Of a stretch of 64,000 nucleotides of DNA, positions 55,827 to 64,000 are shown piece after piece (within the stretch, counting starts at the first letter, position 1; the number at the start of each line of letters is the position of its first letter). Source of the stretch: Ulvibacterium sp. (GTDB lineage: Bacteria > Bacteroidota > Bacteroidia > Flavobacteriales > Flavobacteriaceae); NCBI RefSeq assembly GCF_028285715.1, contig NZ_JANQOO010000003.1, forward strand, positions 146,542-210,541, given 5' to 3'. A program made the translations under genes and the position numbers. The notes beneath the pieces were generated by a model, which did not search any database, was not told the origin of the DNA, and was given only the letters and a program-made list of their open reading frames with translations.

Positions 55827-58208
55827 ATGTTCAAAAACTATCTAAAAATCACTTGGCGGAATTTTAAAAAAGGAAAGTTGTATTCCTATATCAATTTGTC
55901 GGGTTTGACCATTGGAATGACCGCCTTTATTCTAATAGCCTTATTTGTACAGTACGAACTCAGTTATGATAAACAACACGAAAATGCGGACGATATTTAT
56001 AGGGTCATCAGCAAACAACCTGGCAATGAATATAAGGGCACCGATTTGTTTTCCGGTACGCCTTTGCCGTTAGGTACGGCCATGCTCGATGATTTTCCTG
56101 AAGTAGAGGCCAAAACAGGCATTGACTTGCGTTCGAATCTATTAAGCAAAGGCAAAGAAGTATTTAGCGAGAAAGGCATTTTCGCCGATAAAGGTTTTTT
56201 TGATGTTTTTACCGTTAAGTTGAATTCAGGTGAGGGAAAATCTGCCTTGGAAGAGCCTTTGAACGTTTTACTTACCGAAAGCCTGGCCAAAAAATTTTTT
56301 GGAAGTAAATCTCCCTTGAACAGGACCATAACCTTTAATCGGAGTACCGAGTTTACCATTAAAGGAGTCATTGCAGACCCACCAAAAAACCAACATTTTA
56401 ACTACTCGTATATTGCTTCGATCAGTGCCGCTCCCCATTATATGGAAAACAGGAATGCATGGGGAAACAATGTTGCCGTCACTTATGTGAAATTGGCCGA
56501 GGGAACCGATTACAAAGAATTGGAAGCTAAGCTATCAGGTTATCGAAAGAATGCGAAAGAAGAGTATGCAAAGTATGGACTAAAAGCACCCATTTATCAA
56601 CTTCAGCCTTTAAAGGATATTCACCTATATTCTAAGGTTAATTTTGAACTGGAGCCCAATGGAGATATGAAATATGTACATCTCTACAGCTTGATCGCTA
56701 TCGTCATCTTGTTATTGGCGTCTATAAATTATATGAATTTGACCACGGTACGGTCGGCACAAAGAGCCAAGGAAATTGGCATGACCAAGGTTTTAGGAGC
56801 CAATAGACGACAACTCATATCCCAATTCTTGGGCGAATCGTTTCTTTTTACCATTTTTAGCTTTCTGCTCGCCTTGGGTCTGGCTTTTCTGCTTTTGCCT
56901 GAATTTGGACAATTGCTTGACAAGAACATTCCGTTTGACATAGTAGGCAGCAAGTGGTTGTTGCTTGGCATGTTTGGTATAGCGATTCTTGTGGGAAGCC
57001 TTTCCGGTCTTTACCCTGCAGTTTTCCTTTCTGGTGTTTCTCCGGTCAAAGCCTTTAAAGGCAACTTTTTAAAAAATTCAGGAAGAAATGCCTGGCTTAG
57101 AAACGGTTTGGTAGTAGGACAATTTACCGCGGCGATCGTTCTGGCAATAGGCAGTTTGATCATATACCAACAACTACAATTTACGCAAAACAAAAACCTA
57201 GGTTATGATAAGGAACATATTGTTCACGTACCCTATTCGACCAATGAAATTGCCGAGAATGAAGATGTTCTAAGAAATGAACTGCTCAAAAACCCCAATA
57301 TAACTAAGGTTTCCATAAGTTCTCAAATACCGCTTGAATTTGATAATCAAGGTTATATTAATAACTGGGAGGGTAATACCACCGAGCAACAGTTCCTTAT
57401 TTATAGAACCTTTGTAGACTATGACTTCCTAGATGTTTTAGGGATGGAAATCGTTGAAGGTAGGGCGTTTTCCGAAGATTTTGCAACAGATGAAAAAGAG
57501 GGATATGTCATCAATGAGGCGGCGGCCAGGTCATTAGGTTGGGGAACATCGGTAGGAAAAGAATTTGACGAAGGGCATGTAATTGGTGTGGTAAAAGACT
57601 TTCATATTCAAAAGTTTGATCTTGCCATCGAACCCCTTTATATGAGAATGAGGCCTGAATGGGCCAAAACTTATGGTGAAGTAATTATGAGCGCTAGCAC
57701 CGATAATTTTGAAGAAACAAAAAAGCACATCATTTCAGTAATGAATGAGGCAGCTCCTTTGGTGCCTTTTGATGTTAAATTTTTGGACGAAACATACGCC
57801 CAACTCTATAATAGTGAAACAAGATTGGGCAGTACATTTAATATTTTTACAATACTGGCACTTTTTATTGCGAGTATGGGTATGTTCGGTTTGGTATCCC
57901 ACAGTGTTTTGCAACGCACTAAGGAGATAGGAATAAGAAAAGTATTAGGTTCTTCCACAGTGGCAATAGTGTCACTCATTTCCAAAGATTTTTTAAAGTT
58001 GGTGGTTATTGCATTGCTTACCGCTTGCCCAATAGCTTATTATTTTATGGACGATTGGCTGCAAGGTTTTGCTTACCGAATAGAGATAGACTGGTGGGTG
58101 TTTGCATTGATAGGGTTTATGTCATTGATAATTGCCATGATTACCATCGGTTTTCAAAGTATAAAATCAGCCCTTGCCAATCCTGTAAAAAGCTTGCGAA
58201 CGGAGTAG
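55827..58208 (+). CDS. MacB/FtsX-type ABC transporter permease 4
   Basis: 793 residues, start MFKNYLKITWRNFKKGK. Two-unit layout; FtsX block INYMNLTTVRSAQRAKEIGMTKVLGANRRQ and terminal block GLVSHSVLQRTKEIGIRKVLGSSTVA. It ends in NPVKSLRTE. Starts 31 bases after permease 3, completing one polycistronic group. No ATPase, adaptor (HlyD-like) or outer-membrane channel gene flanks the four. Confidence 0.9.
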   Translation: MFKNYLKITWRNFKKGKLYSYINLSGLTIGMTAFILIALFVQYELSYDKQHENADDIYRVISKQPGNEYKGTDLFSGTPLPLGTAMLDDFPEVEAKTGIDLRSNLLSKGKEVFSEKGIFADKGFFDVFTVKLNSGEGKSALEEPLNVLLTESLAKKFFGSKSPLNRTITFNRSTEFTIKGVIADPPKNQHFNYSYIASISAAPHYMENRNAWGNNVAVTYVKLAEGTDYKELEAKLSGYRKNAKEEYAKYGLKAPIYQLQPLKDIHLYSKVNFELEPNGDMKYVHLYSLIAIVILLLASINYMNLTTVRSAQRAKEIGMTKVLGANRRQLISQFLGESFLFTIFSFLLALGLAFLLLPEFGQLLDKNIPFDIVGSKWLLLGMFGIAILVGSLSGLYPAVFLSGVSPVKAFKGNFLKNSGRNAWLRNGLVVGQFTAAIVLAIGSLIIYQQLQFTQNKNLGYDKEHIVHVPYSTNEIAENEDVLRNELLKNPNITKVSISSQIPLEFDNQGYINNWEGNTTEQQFLIYRTFVDYDFLDVLGMEIVEGRAFSEDFATDEKEGYVINEAAARSLGWGTSVGKEFDEGHVIGVVKDFHIQKFDLAIEPLYMRMRPEWAKTYGEVIMSASTDNFEETKKHIISVMNEAAPLVPFDVKFLDETYAQLYNSETRLGSTFNIFTILALFIASMGMFGLVSHSVLQRTKEIGIRKVLGSSTVAIVSLISKDFLKLVVIALLTACPIAYYFMDDWLQGFAYRIEIDWWVFALIGFMSLIIAMITIGFQSIKSALANPVKSLRTE

Positions 58209-58391
58209 TTGTTTAAAACGGCTATTTTATAGGGCTTTTTAGCTTGAGAAAACCTAGACCAAATTGCCTATTTTTATTGTACATACAATAGACATTTAAT
58301 CACTGATAATATACAATTCTTAACCATTGAAAAAATTCAATCAATCGCAACAATCCGAAATAAATATATTCTTTAAAAGAAAACCAACGAT

Positions 58392-60050
58392 ATGAATAGA
58401 ATTGGATTTGCTATAAAATTACTATCATTTTGTCTGCTGACAAACTTCGCAAGTTCCCAAAATTTAAATTCTGAAATTGATAAATTATATCAAGTCAATG
58501 AAAACGAACCCGGATTTTCTATTGCTGTATTTAAGGGAGATAAAATCGTTTTTGAAAAGCAATATGGAATTGCTAATCTTGACTACAATGTTCCAATAAA
58601 TAATGAAACGGTTTTTGATATTGCCTCAATTGGTAAACAATTTACAGCAGCAGCGATTCTTTTGCTAGAAGAAGAAGGTAAATTATCAATCAAAGACCCA
58701 GTACATAAATACATTGAAAATCTTCCTCACTACAAAAAAGGAAATCCAACTATTGAGAATCTACTTACTCAAACAAGCGGAATTAAGGAAGTTGACCCCT
58801 ATTTGGATGTTTTGGACATAAGATGGCATGATTATTTATCACAGTCACAAGTGATTAATATTATTACAAAGATCAAGGAGCTTAAATTTAAACCAGGTGA
58901 ATATTATCATTACACAAATGCTAACTACATTCTACTTGCAAACATTATTGAGAATGTTTCTGGAAAATCCTTTGTAGACTTCTTACAAGAGCGAATCTTT
59001 TTACCACTTGAGATGACAAATACGGTAAAAGAAAATAACACATCTGCTATCATCAAAAATAGAGCTATAGGGTATACCGAAGATGAAGGGCAATACTATA
59101 AAACTCATATGCATTCTTTAGTCTATAATGGAGACGGACAAGTATTAACTACACCGAGAGATATGTTCAAATGGCACCAAGGTATCCAAAATTCAACTGT
59201 AGGCACATCAGAGTTATGGAATAAAATGCACACTAAGGCCAAATTAAATGACGGTAAAACCATTGATTTTGGTTTAGGTGTTGAGTTTGAAACCCATAAT
59301 GGGTACAATGGAGTTGGTTTTGATGGAATGAGCAGAGGTGGTTTTGTTTCAAAATACTTATACTTCCCGGAACTGGACTTGGCATTTTTTACAACGCAAA
59401 ATTCATTTAGTTGGGACTTTCGAGACCGTTTTTTTAAGTTGGTCGACTTGTACATAAAACCAATCACCTCAACTAAGGAAAAAGATAAATTACAGTCAGT
59501 AAAAAGTATTGCTATTTCCAAAAATCAATTACAAAAATATGAAGGGACATATTTATTTTACAATAACGAAGATTATTCTATTCGAGAAATTAAACTTAAG
59601 GGAGATAATCTAATTTATCAAGATACGGATGGCGAAAAAATTGGGGAATTGGTTCCTTTAGGAAATCACAATTTTGCTTTTATAGGAGGTAGCTTCGACT
59701 CTCGAATTAAATTCTTCATAGAGCAAGATGGCAAGCAGTTCATATTTGATGATAGAGATGGCGATATGCCTAGATTGTTTAAAGAACTTATAACACATAA
59801 ATATTCGATAAGTGAATTAGAACAATTTGTTGGAACTTATTATAACAAAGAATTTCAAATAGGAAAAGAATTAAGGTTAGAAAATGAAACCTTATTTTAC
59901 TATTTTAGAAATGGAGCTTGGAAGGCAGAAGTTTCAACATTATCAAAGGACTTATTAGAAATTCCGCCTAATCCGTTGGAATTTCTTAGAGATAATGAAA
60001 ATGAAATCATAGGTTTTAAAATGATGGGAGTATTATTTGAAAAAATATAA
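58392..60050 (+). CDS. Serine hydrolase, class C beta-lactamase-related
   Basis: 552 residues. Signal peptide (about 1-22), then a beta-lactamase/transpeptidase-like domain with the nucleophile S-x-x-K in ASIGKQFTAAAIL (near 76-79), YTNANY (Y-x-N, near 178) and a C-terminal extension (about 370-552) with repeated strand segments (ISKNQLQKYEGTYLF; ISELEQFVGTYYN). The extension looks like the lipocalin-like tails of esterase/peptidase EstB-type proteins. A+T-rich and alone, 183 bases after permease 4. The substrate is unknown. Confidence 0.88.
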   Translation: MNRIGFAIKLLSFCLLTNFASSQNLNSEIDKLYQVNENEPGFSIAVFKGDKIVFEKQYGIANLDYNVPINNETVFDIASIGKQFTAAAILLLEEEGKLSIKDPVHKYIENLPHYKKGNPTIENLLTQTSGIKEVDPYLDVLDIRWHDYLSQSQVINIITKIKELKFKPGEYYHYTNANYILLANIIENVSGKSFVDFLQERIFLPLEMTNTVKENNTSAIIKNRAIGYTEDEGQYYKTHMHSLVYNGDGQVLTTPRDMFKWHQGIQNSTVGTSELWNKMHTKAKLNDGKTIDFGLGVEFETHNGYNGVGFDGMSRGGFVSKYLYFPELDLAFFTTQNSFSWDFRDRFFKLVDLYIKPITSTKEKDKLQSVKSIAISKNQLQKYEGTYLFYNNEDYSIREIKLKGDNLIYQDTDGEKIGELVPLGNHNFAFIGGSFDSRIKFFIEQDGKQFIFDDRDGDMPRLFKELITHKYSISELEQFVGTYYNKEFQIGKELRLENETLFYYFRNGAWKAEVSTLSKDLLEIPPNPLEFLRDNENEIIGFKMMGVLFEKI

Positions 60051-60527
60051 TTACTCGGGTTACCAATAGCTCCTATGAAAAGTCCCTAGTCCAGTTCCCT
60101 AGAATCGCAATTTCTCCCACCACTTGGCTTGGTCTAGTAAAACCAACCTTTCTTAGGAATTTACTCCTTCCCTCCAAAGAGTTTCATTAACTCGCCGTTT
60201 TATGACTATACTTTGCAATTTCTGGGAGCTTTTTCATGAATATCTCAAACTAGGTCTTTTTTGGTGGTCTCCAAAATTCGTGTTTTATGGGACTTCATCT
60301 CTCAATGAAATCCGCGTTCTGCGATGGAGACAAACACACTCGTTTAGGCGAGGGGGGGAATGTCAAGTCCTGTATCATGCACTAAAGGTTAATTTTTTTT
60401 CTTCATTGGGCAGATTATGATTCATATGGCTTATTCCAATGTAAAACGTTGGCATACAAACTTTTTCATAAATTTTGCATGCTAAGCTAATTTATGTACG
60501 GCATGTAAGGCTGGTTTTAGCACACTA
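60051..60527. other. Intergenic region, possible gene remnant
   Basis: A 72-residue frame at 60202-60420 (TSSLNEIRVLRWRQTH with a Trp/Phe-rich lead) has no start-site support and no recognised family; it may be a decayed repeat. A G-run (GAGGGGGGG) lies at about 60351-60359. Confidence 0.35.
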
Positions 60528-60613
60528 TTTACCCTGACTTTGTTACAAAAAAGTCGAAAATTTACCCTTACTCTGTTACAATAATCGTAGAAGTTTATCC
60601 TATTAAGCTCTTT
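60528..60613 (+). repeat. Degenerate 33-bp tandem repeats upstream of hipB
   Basis: TTTACCCTGACTTTGTTACA (60528-60547) and TTTACCCTTACTCTGTTACA (60561-60580) are spaced 33 bases apart; a decayed third unit TTTATCCTATTAAG starts at 60594, again 33 bases on. Purpose unknown. Confidence 0.5.
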
Positions 60614-60672
60614 TTGTAAGATGAGTACCCGTTGATTATTAAAATAATTTTCTATAAAAATGGGCATTATTA

Positions 60673-60712
60673 TACCCAAAAATAGTATATTTGGGATAAA
60701 TATTACCCAAAA
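60673..60712 (+). promoter_or_regulatory. hipBA promoter and HipB operator
   Basis: Half-sites TACCCAAA (60673-60680), TTTGGGATA (60690-60698, inverted) and TACCCAAAA (60704-60712) form overlapping palindromes. The -7 element TATATTTG (60686-60693) overlaps the middle half-site, so HipB binding would block the promoter (autoregulation, as known for HipB). Confidence 0.65.
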
Positions 60713-60999
60713 TGAAAAATAAGAAAGCTGTCCTATTCCCAAAATATCAAAAGATAATGGAGCAGGTAGGGGAAAATATCAAACTTGCCCGTAAGCGTAG
60801 AAAGCTTAATACCATTCAAGTATCCGAAAGGGCTGGGATAAATAGACGAACCCTTTACGAAATCGAAAAAGGAAATTCGAAGGTCGCGATTGGGTCATAT
60901 TTTAATGTTCTGATCGCACTTGGTTTGCAAGATGATTTCTTGAAGTTGGCGACAGATGACGAATTCGGAAGAAAACTACAGGACTTAGATTTATTATAA
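60712..60999 (+). CDS. hipB: HipB-type antitoxin, helix-turn-helix
   Basis: 95 residues. HTH_3/Cro-like domain: ENIKLARKRRKLNTIQVSERAGINRRTLYEIEKGNSKVAIGSYFNVLIALGL (about 20-71). It neutralises the HipA kinase and represses the operon. The ATG overlaps the last operator half-site. HipA starts nine bases after the stop. Confidence 0.9.
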   Translation: MKNKKAVLFPKYQKIMEQVGENIKLARKRRKLNTIQVSERAGINRRTLYEIEKGNSKVAIGSYFNVLIALGLQDDFLKLATDDEFGRKLQDLDLL

Positions 61000-61008
61000 A
61001 AGGGAACA

Positions 61009-62262
61009 ATGGCACAAGGTAAATTTGACATATATGTTTATGCACATTGGCAAGGAATGCCAGAAGCTAAGATGATAGGTGTTCTTGCCGCTCATTATGC
61101 CAAAGGGAAAAAAGCCTTTAGTTTCGAATACAATAAGGATTGGATAAAATCGGAACAACAGCTATTGTTAGACCCGGATATCCAATTTTATTCGGGTCCG
61201 CAGTACCCCAATAACAAAGAGAATTTTGGAGTTTTTTTGGATAGTATGCCTGATACGTGGGGAAGAACACTAATGAAAAGACGAGCGGCTCAACTTGCAA
61301 AAGAAAAAGATCAAAAGGCTCCGACTTTATATGAGATCGATTATTTATTAGGAGTGTACGATGAAAGTCGGATGGGAGCTTTGCGCTTTAAGACAGACCC
61401 TAAAGGCCCATTTCTGGATAATAGCGAAAGCAATCCCACCCCACCGTGGTCATCGGTCAGGGAGCTTCAAGAAGCAGCCAAGAATTTTGAAAACGATACG
61501 GACAATGATGAGGTAAGAAAATGGCTGGCCGTTCTCATGGCTCCTGGATCTTCCTTGGGAGGAGCGAGACCCAAAGCCAATATTTTGGATGAACACGGAA
61601 ACCTATGGATAGCAAAATTTCCATCCAAAAATGATATTATAGATAAAGGGGCATGGGAATTTTTGGCATATCGATTAGCCGTAAATTGTGGTATCGAAAT
61701 GGCATCTTCAAGAATCGAAAGGATAGTTGGAAACTATCATACGTTTTTTACACAACGTTTTGATAGGGCACAAGAAGAACGCATCCATTTTTCCTCTGCA
61801 ATGACCATGACAGGTAATAATGAGGATACTATCCGAGATAGCCCAGCAAGTTATCTGGACATCGCCGAATTCATCCAAACCAATGGAGTAAACATTGACA
61901 AAAACCTACACCAATTATGGCGCAGGATTGTTTTTAATATTGCGATTTCAAATACGGATGACCATTTGCGTAATCATGGTTTTATTCTAACATCCAAAGG
62001 TTGGGTACTTTCTCCCGCTTATGATATTAACCCATCAACAGATAAAGATGGACTAGCATTGAACATTGACATGGAGAACAATTCTTTGGATTTGGAGTTA
62101 GCAAAAAATGTAGGCGAGTACTTTCGTTTGAACGATAAACAAATGGATACTATTATCGAAGAAGTGCTAAACTCCGTTACTCAATGGAAGGAGATTGCCG
62201 AAAAAATTGGAATTTCTAGAGGAGAACAGGAATTAATGGCGGGGGCTTTTTCAGCTAAATGA
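61009..62262 (+). CDS. hipA: HipA-type toxin kinase
   Basis: 417 residues. HipA serine/threonine kinase fold: N-terminal couple_hipA domain (about 1-130), Gly-rich loop SSLGGARPKAN (181-191), catalytic motif ISNTDDHLRNHG (Asp317, Asn322) and the metal-binding SPAYDINPS (Asp339). E. coli HipA phosphorylates GltX and halts translation. All key residues are present, so it is probably active. It lies next to the right att site, where it can stabilise the island. The pair could also act in defence. Confidence 0.92.
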   Translation: MAQGKFDIYVYAHWQGMPEAKMIGVLAAHYAKGKKAFSFEYNKDWIKSEQQLLLDPDIQFYSGPQYPNNKENFGVFLDSMPDTWGRTLMKRRAAQLAKEKDQKAPTLYEIDYLLGVYDESRMGALRFKTDPKGPFLDNSESNPTPPWSSVRELQEAAKNFENDTDNDEVRKWLAVLMAPGSSLGGARPKANILDEHGNLWIAKFPSKNDIIDKGAWEFLAYRLAVNCGIEMASSRIERIVGNYHTFFTQRFDRAQEERIHFSSAMTMTGNNEDTIRDSPASYLDIAEFIQTNGVNIDKNLHQLWRRIVFNIAISNTDDHLRNHGFILTSKGWVLSPAYDINPSTDKDGLALNIDMENNSLDLELAKNVGEYFRLNDKQMDTIIEEVLNSVTQWKEIAEKIGISRGEQELMAGAFSAK

Positions 62263-62429
62263 AGTTAGATGACATTGTATGAAAATATTCCGTAAATTTA
62301 TTCTCGTAAAATTCACAGAATAACTACGTTCCTAAAGCTACTACGAAAACCGAGTGTCCATAAAGGGAATTATCACGAGGTAAGTACAGTAAAAATACTG
62401 AAAATCAATTGTTTGTAACGATACGTGGC

Positions 62430-62445
62430 ATCCTGCCACCCCGAC
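62430..62445 (+). repeat. attR: second copy of the tRNA-Pro 3' end
   Basis: Identical over 16 bases to 38369-38384, and joined to a second integrase module 214 bases on. The rest of the tRNA is absent. Reads as the junction between two stacked elements. Confidence 0.88.
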
Positions 62446-62467
62446 GAACCACTTTTCAAGTGGCATC

Positions 62468-62503
62468 AAACCCTGCTAATTCATTGATTGGCAGGGTTTT
62501 TCA
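62468..62503 (+). terminator. Terminator just inside the second att site
   Basis: AAACCCTGC (62468-62476) and GCAGGGTTT (62491-62499), followed by TT. A smaller hairpin CCACTT/AAGTGG lies at 62449-62463. The position matches the hairpin at 38410 in the first element. Confidence 0.7.
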
Positions 62504-62542
62504 TTTTTCCTACGATCATTTGATATCATCTGAAACCACCTT

Positions 62543-62578
62543 TCCGGTGTGCAATCCGGTGTGCAAAGCGGTACGCAA
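62543..62578 (+). repeat. Three 12-bp tandem repeats
   Basis: TCCGGTGTGCAA (62543-62554), an identical second copy (62555-62566) and AGCGGTACGCAA (62567-62578) run head to tail between attR and the second integrase. They are candidates for integrase arm-binding sites. Confidence 0.55.
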
Positions 62579-62659
62579 TTTGTGCTTATTTTAAATGGCG
62601 TTTAGAGCATCTGGATGTAGTCTTTAAACAAACTACGTTTAATCAAAAAGACCTGCAAC

Positions 62660-63919
62660 ATGCGTACGGAGAGCACTTTAGGGGTGATATTCTTCACTAG
62701 AAAGAAAAGGAACAATCCCGAAAAACTGGACATTTATGTTCGGATTACGGTCAATAAGGAACGTTCGGAATTCAGCATAAAGCGGGACATAGCGGTGTGC
62801 AATTGGGATATTTTCAGGTGCAGGGCCAAAGAAACCAGTGAAAACCTTATTTTATTCAACACCTATTTGGACGATGTATATGCCGAAGTCCTCAATGCCC
62901 ACAAGCAATTGCACTCGGAAAGGAAGCTGATAACGGCCAGGGCTATCAAGCTAAGGTACTTCGGGGAGGACGAGGAACGAATGACCTTGATGAGGGCCGT
63001 GGAGTACCACAACAAGAACATCAACAATGCCCTTAGACCGGGAACGCTCAAAAATTACTTTTCGACGGAAAAGTATTTGAAGGAATATCTAAGGGAAGAG
63101 TTAAAGACCGATGACATCTATCTGATCCAATTGAACTACAGGTTCATCGTCAACTTCGAAAACTACATCAGAACGTACCGACCAAAGACCGCTAGAAGGA
63201 CCTGCACCAATAACGGTGTAATGAAACACATGGAACGGTTGATGAAAATAATCAACCTAAGCCTCAAGATGGAATGGTTGGAGAAGGACCCGTTCAGGAA
63301 CTATAAGCTTCGATTTGTAAAAAATGAACGTGGCTACCTTACCGAAAGAGAACTGAGATCGATCGAGGAGACCTCCTTTATGACCATAGGTCTTCAAAGG
63401 GTCAAGGATATATTCCTGTTCAGTTGTTATACAGGGCTCTCCTATATCGATATCAAGGGACTAAGACCCGACCAGATTCTACTTGGGATAGATGGCAACC
63501 AATGGATACATACCAAAAGGACAAAGACCAATGAACCGGTCAAGATCCCCATGTTGCCCAAGGCAAAAGAAATTATAGGAAAGTACCGAGAGGAAATGAT
63601 CCATACAGGTGAGCTATTACCGGTCTATAGCAATCAAAAGACAAATCAAATCTTAAAGGAGATAGCCAAAGCATGCGGCATACATAAAAACATCACCTTC
63701 CATGTGGCCAGGCATACTTTTGCGACTACCGTCACCTTATCAAACGGGGTTCCCATAGAAACGGTTTCCAAGTTATTGGGACATACCAAACTATCGACCA
63801 CCCAAATATATGCAAGGGTATTACAAAGGAAAGTAGGGGAGGATATGCAGGATTTGATACGGAAATTAAGGAACAAACAAGAAGTTGAAACAAGCTCGGT
63901 CCCCAAATCCTTACCGTAA
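62660..63919 (+). CDS. Tyrosine recombinase/site-specific integrase of the second element
   Basis: 419 residues. Same domain order as the first integrase: core-binding domain with RPGTLKNYFSTEKYLKEYL, catalytic motifs HVARHTFAT and GHTKLSTTQIYARV. The Arg I position is Ser (CYTGLSYID). A stretch of 25 residues around the last His and the Tyr is identical to the first integrase, while other parts differ (for example MRTESTLGVIFFTRKKR at the start), so they are diverged relatives with the same target. Confidence 0.93.
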   Translation: MRTESTLGVIFFTRKKRNNPEKLDIYVRITVNKERSEFSIKRDIAVCNWDIFRCRAKETSENLILFNTYLDDVYAEVLNAHKQLHSERKLITARAIKLRYFGEDEERMTLMRAVEYHNKNINNALRPGTLKNYFSTEKYLKEYLREELKTDDIYLIQLNYRFIVNFENYIRTYRPKTARRTCTNNGVMKHMERLMKIINLSLKMEWLEKDPFRNYKLRFVKNERGYLTERELRSIEETSFMTIGLQRVKDIFLFSCYTGLSYIDIKGLRPDQILLGIDGNQWIHTKRTKTNEPVKIPMLPKAKEIIGKYREEMIHTGELLPVYSNQKTNQILKEIAKACGIHKNITFHVARHTFATTVTLSNGVPIETVSKLLGHTKLSTTQIYARVLQRKVGEDMQDLIRKLRNKQEVETSSVPKSLP

Positions 63920-63938
63920 CTTTTGCGCATGGTCCCTG

Positions 63939-63995
63939 TCCGGTTTTTTTAGTGTTCGGGAAGATAAGCGTATGGAAAAAATCGGATAGGGCGCA
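63939..63995 (-). other. Conserved decamer plus stem-loop, copy 2
   Basis: On the minus strand: TGCGCCCTAT (63995-63986) abuts stem arm TCCGATTTTTT, then a loop with GCTTATCTTCCCGAAC (63969-63954), then the second arm (63949-63939). The 11-bp stem has one G-T pair. Order, abutment and loop motif match copy 1 while the arms differ. It lies 20 bases after the second integrase. Confidence 0.6.
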
Positions 63996-64000
63996 ACCTA

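Larger units (their letters stand above)
38385..62445 (+). mobile_element. 24-kb mobilisable genomic island in tRNA-Pro
   Basis: Bounded by the 16-bp direct repeat (38369-38384 and 62430-62445). Content: integrase, defence-like genes, mobilisation genes (MobC-like, relaxase), permease quartet, beta-lactamase-like hydrolase, HipBA. There are no type IV secretion genes, so it looks like a mobilisable element (IME), not a self-transmitting ICE. Several cargo genes are visibly more A+T-rich than the chromosome to the left. Confidence 0.85.
62446..64000 (+). mobile_element. Start of a second integrated element at the same site (partial)
   Basis: It opens with the same order as the first element: att repeat, small hairpins, terminator, integrase. 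The rest runs off the window. Confidence 0.7.

Noticed and set aside
38385..62445. Prophage
   Set aside because: No capsid, terminase, portal or tail genes; integrase plus relaxase fits a mobilisable element.
62543..62578. Small CRISPR array
   Set aside because: The 12-bp repeats are directly contiguous with no spacers.

Overview
The window looks like chromosomal DNA of a marine-type Flavobacteriaceae bacterium (phylum Bacteroidota). Four things point there: promoters of the Bacteroidota form TAnnTTTG/TTTG instead of TATAAT boxes; DUF3822 next to rsmD; a DnaX without the zinc module; and large two-unit FtsX/MacB permeases. Genus cannot be fixed from the sequence alone.

Positions 1-38383 are a core-genome segment. 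In order it holds: dnaX (partial), rnpB, rsmD, DUF3822, a pilin-like anchored protein, a RecD2/Pif1-like helicase and DUF4126; a kdsB-HAD-KdnB-like-acyltransferase group linked to Kdo/lipid A chemistry; an iron-uptake locus (DUF3325-like, DUF3649-like, PepSY membrane protein, TonB-dependent receptor, surface lipoprotein) resembling the Bacteroides XusABC xenosiderophore system, whose two promoters carry nearly the same operator; yebC and pterin dehydratase; a gcvT-glsA-SDR run; the thrABC operon behind a strong promoter and a possible leader peptide; nnr, clpC, gyrA, a TPR protein, an NlpC/P60 hydrolase, a thiolase and a PgpH-type HD phosphohydrolase; then tRNA-Ser(GCU) and tRNA-Pro(UGG).

Positions 38385-62445 form a 24-kb integrated mobile element. 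It is bounded by a 16-bp direct repeat made of the 3' end of tRNA-Pro and a second copy at 62430-62445. It begins with a tyrosine integrase, then carries an A+T-rich defence-like cluster (AbiC-like membrane protein, small membrane protein, KAP NTPase, AbiV-like fusion). A mobilisation module follows (HTH protein, MobC-like protein, relaxase, coiled-coil membrane protein, candidate oriT hairpins). After it come four tandem MacB/FtsX-type permeases without an ATPase, a class C beta-lactamase-like hydrolase, and a HipBA toxin-antitoxin pair at the right edge. A second, related integrase starts immediately after the right att repeat, so at least two elements appear stacked in tandem at this tRNA gene; the second runs off the window.

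The points most worth following up are: the conserved stem with different arms but the same loop motif found once in each element (47971-48046 and 63939-63995); the defence cluster with an AbiV domain fused to a long unrecognised region; the ATPase-less permease quartet as mobile cargo; and the paired iron-type operators.
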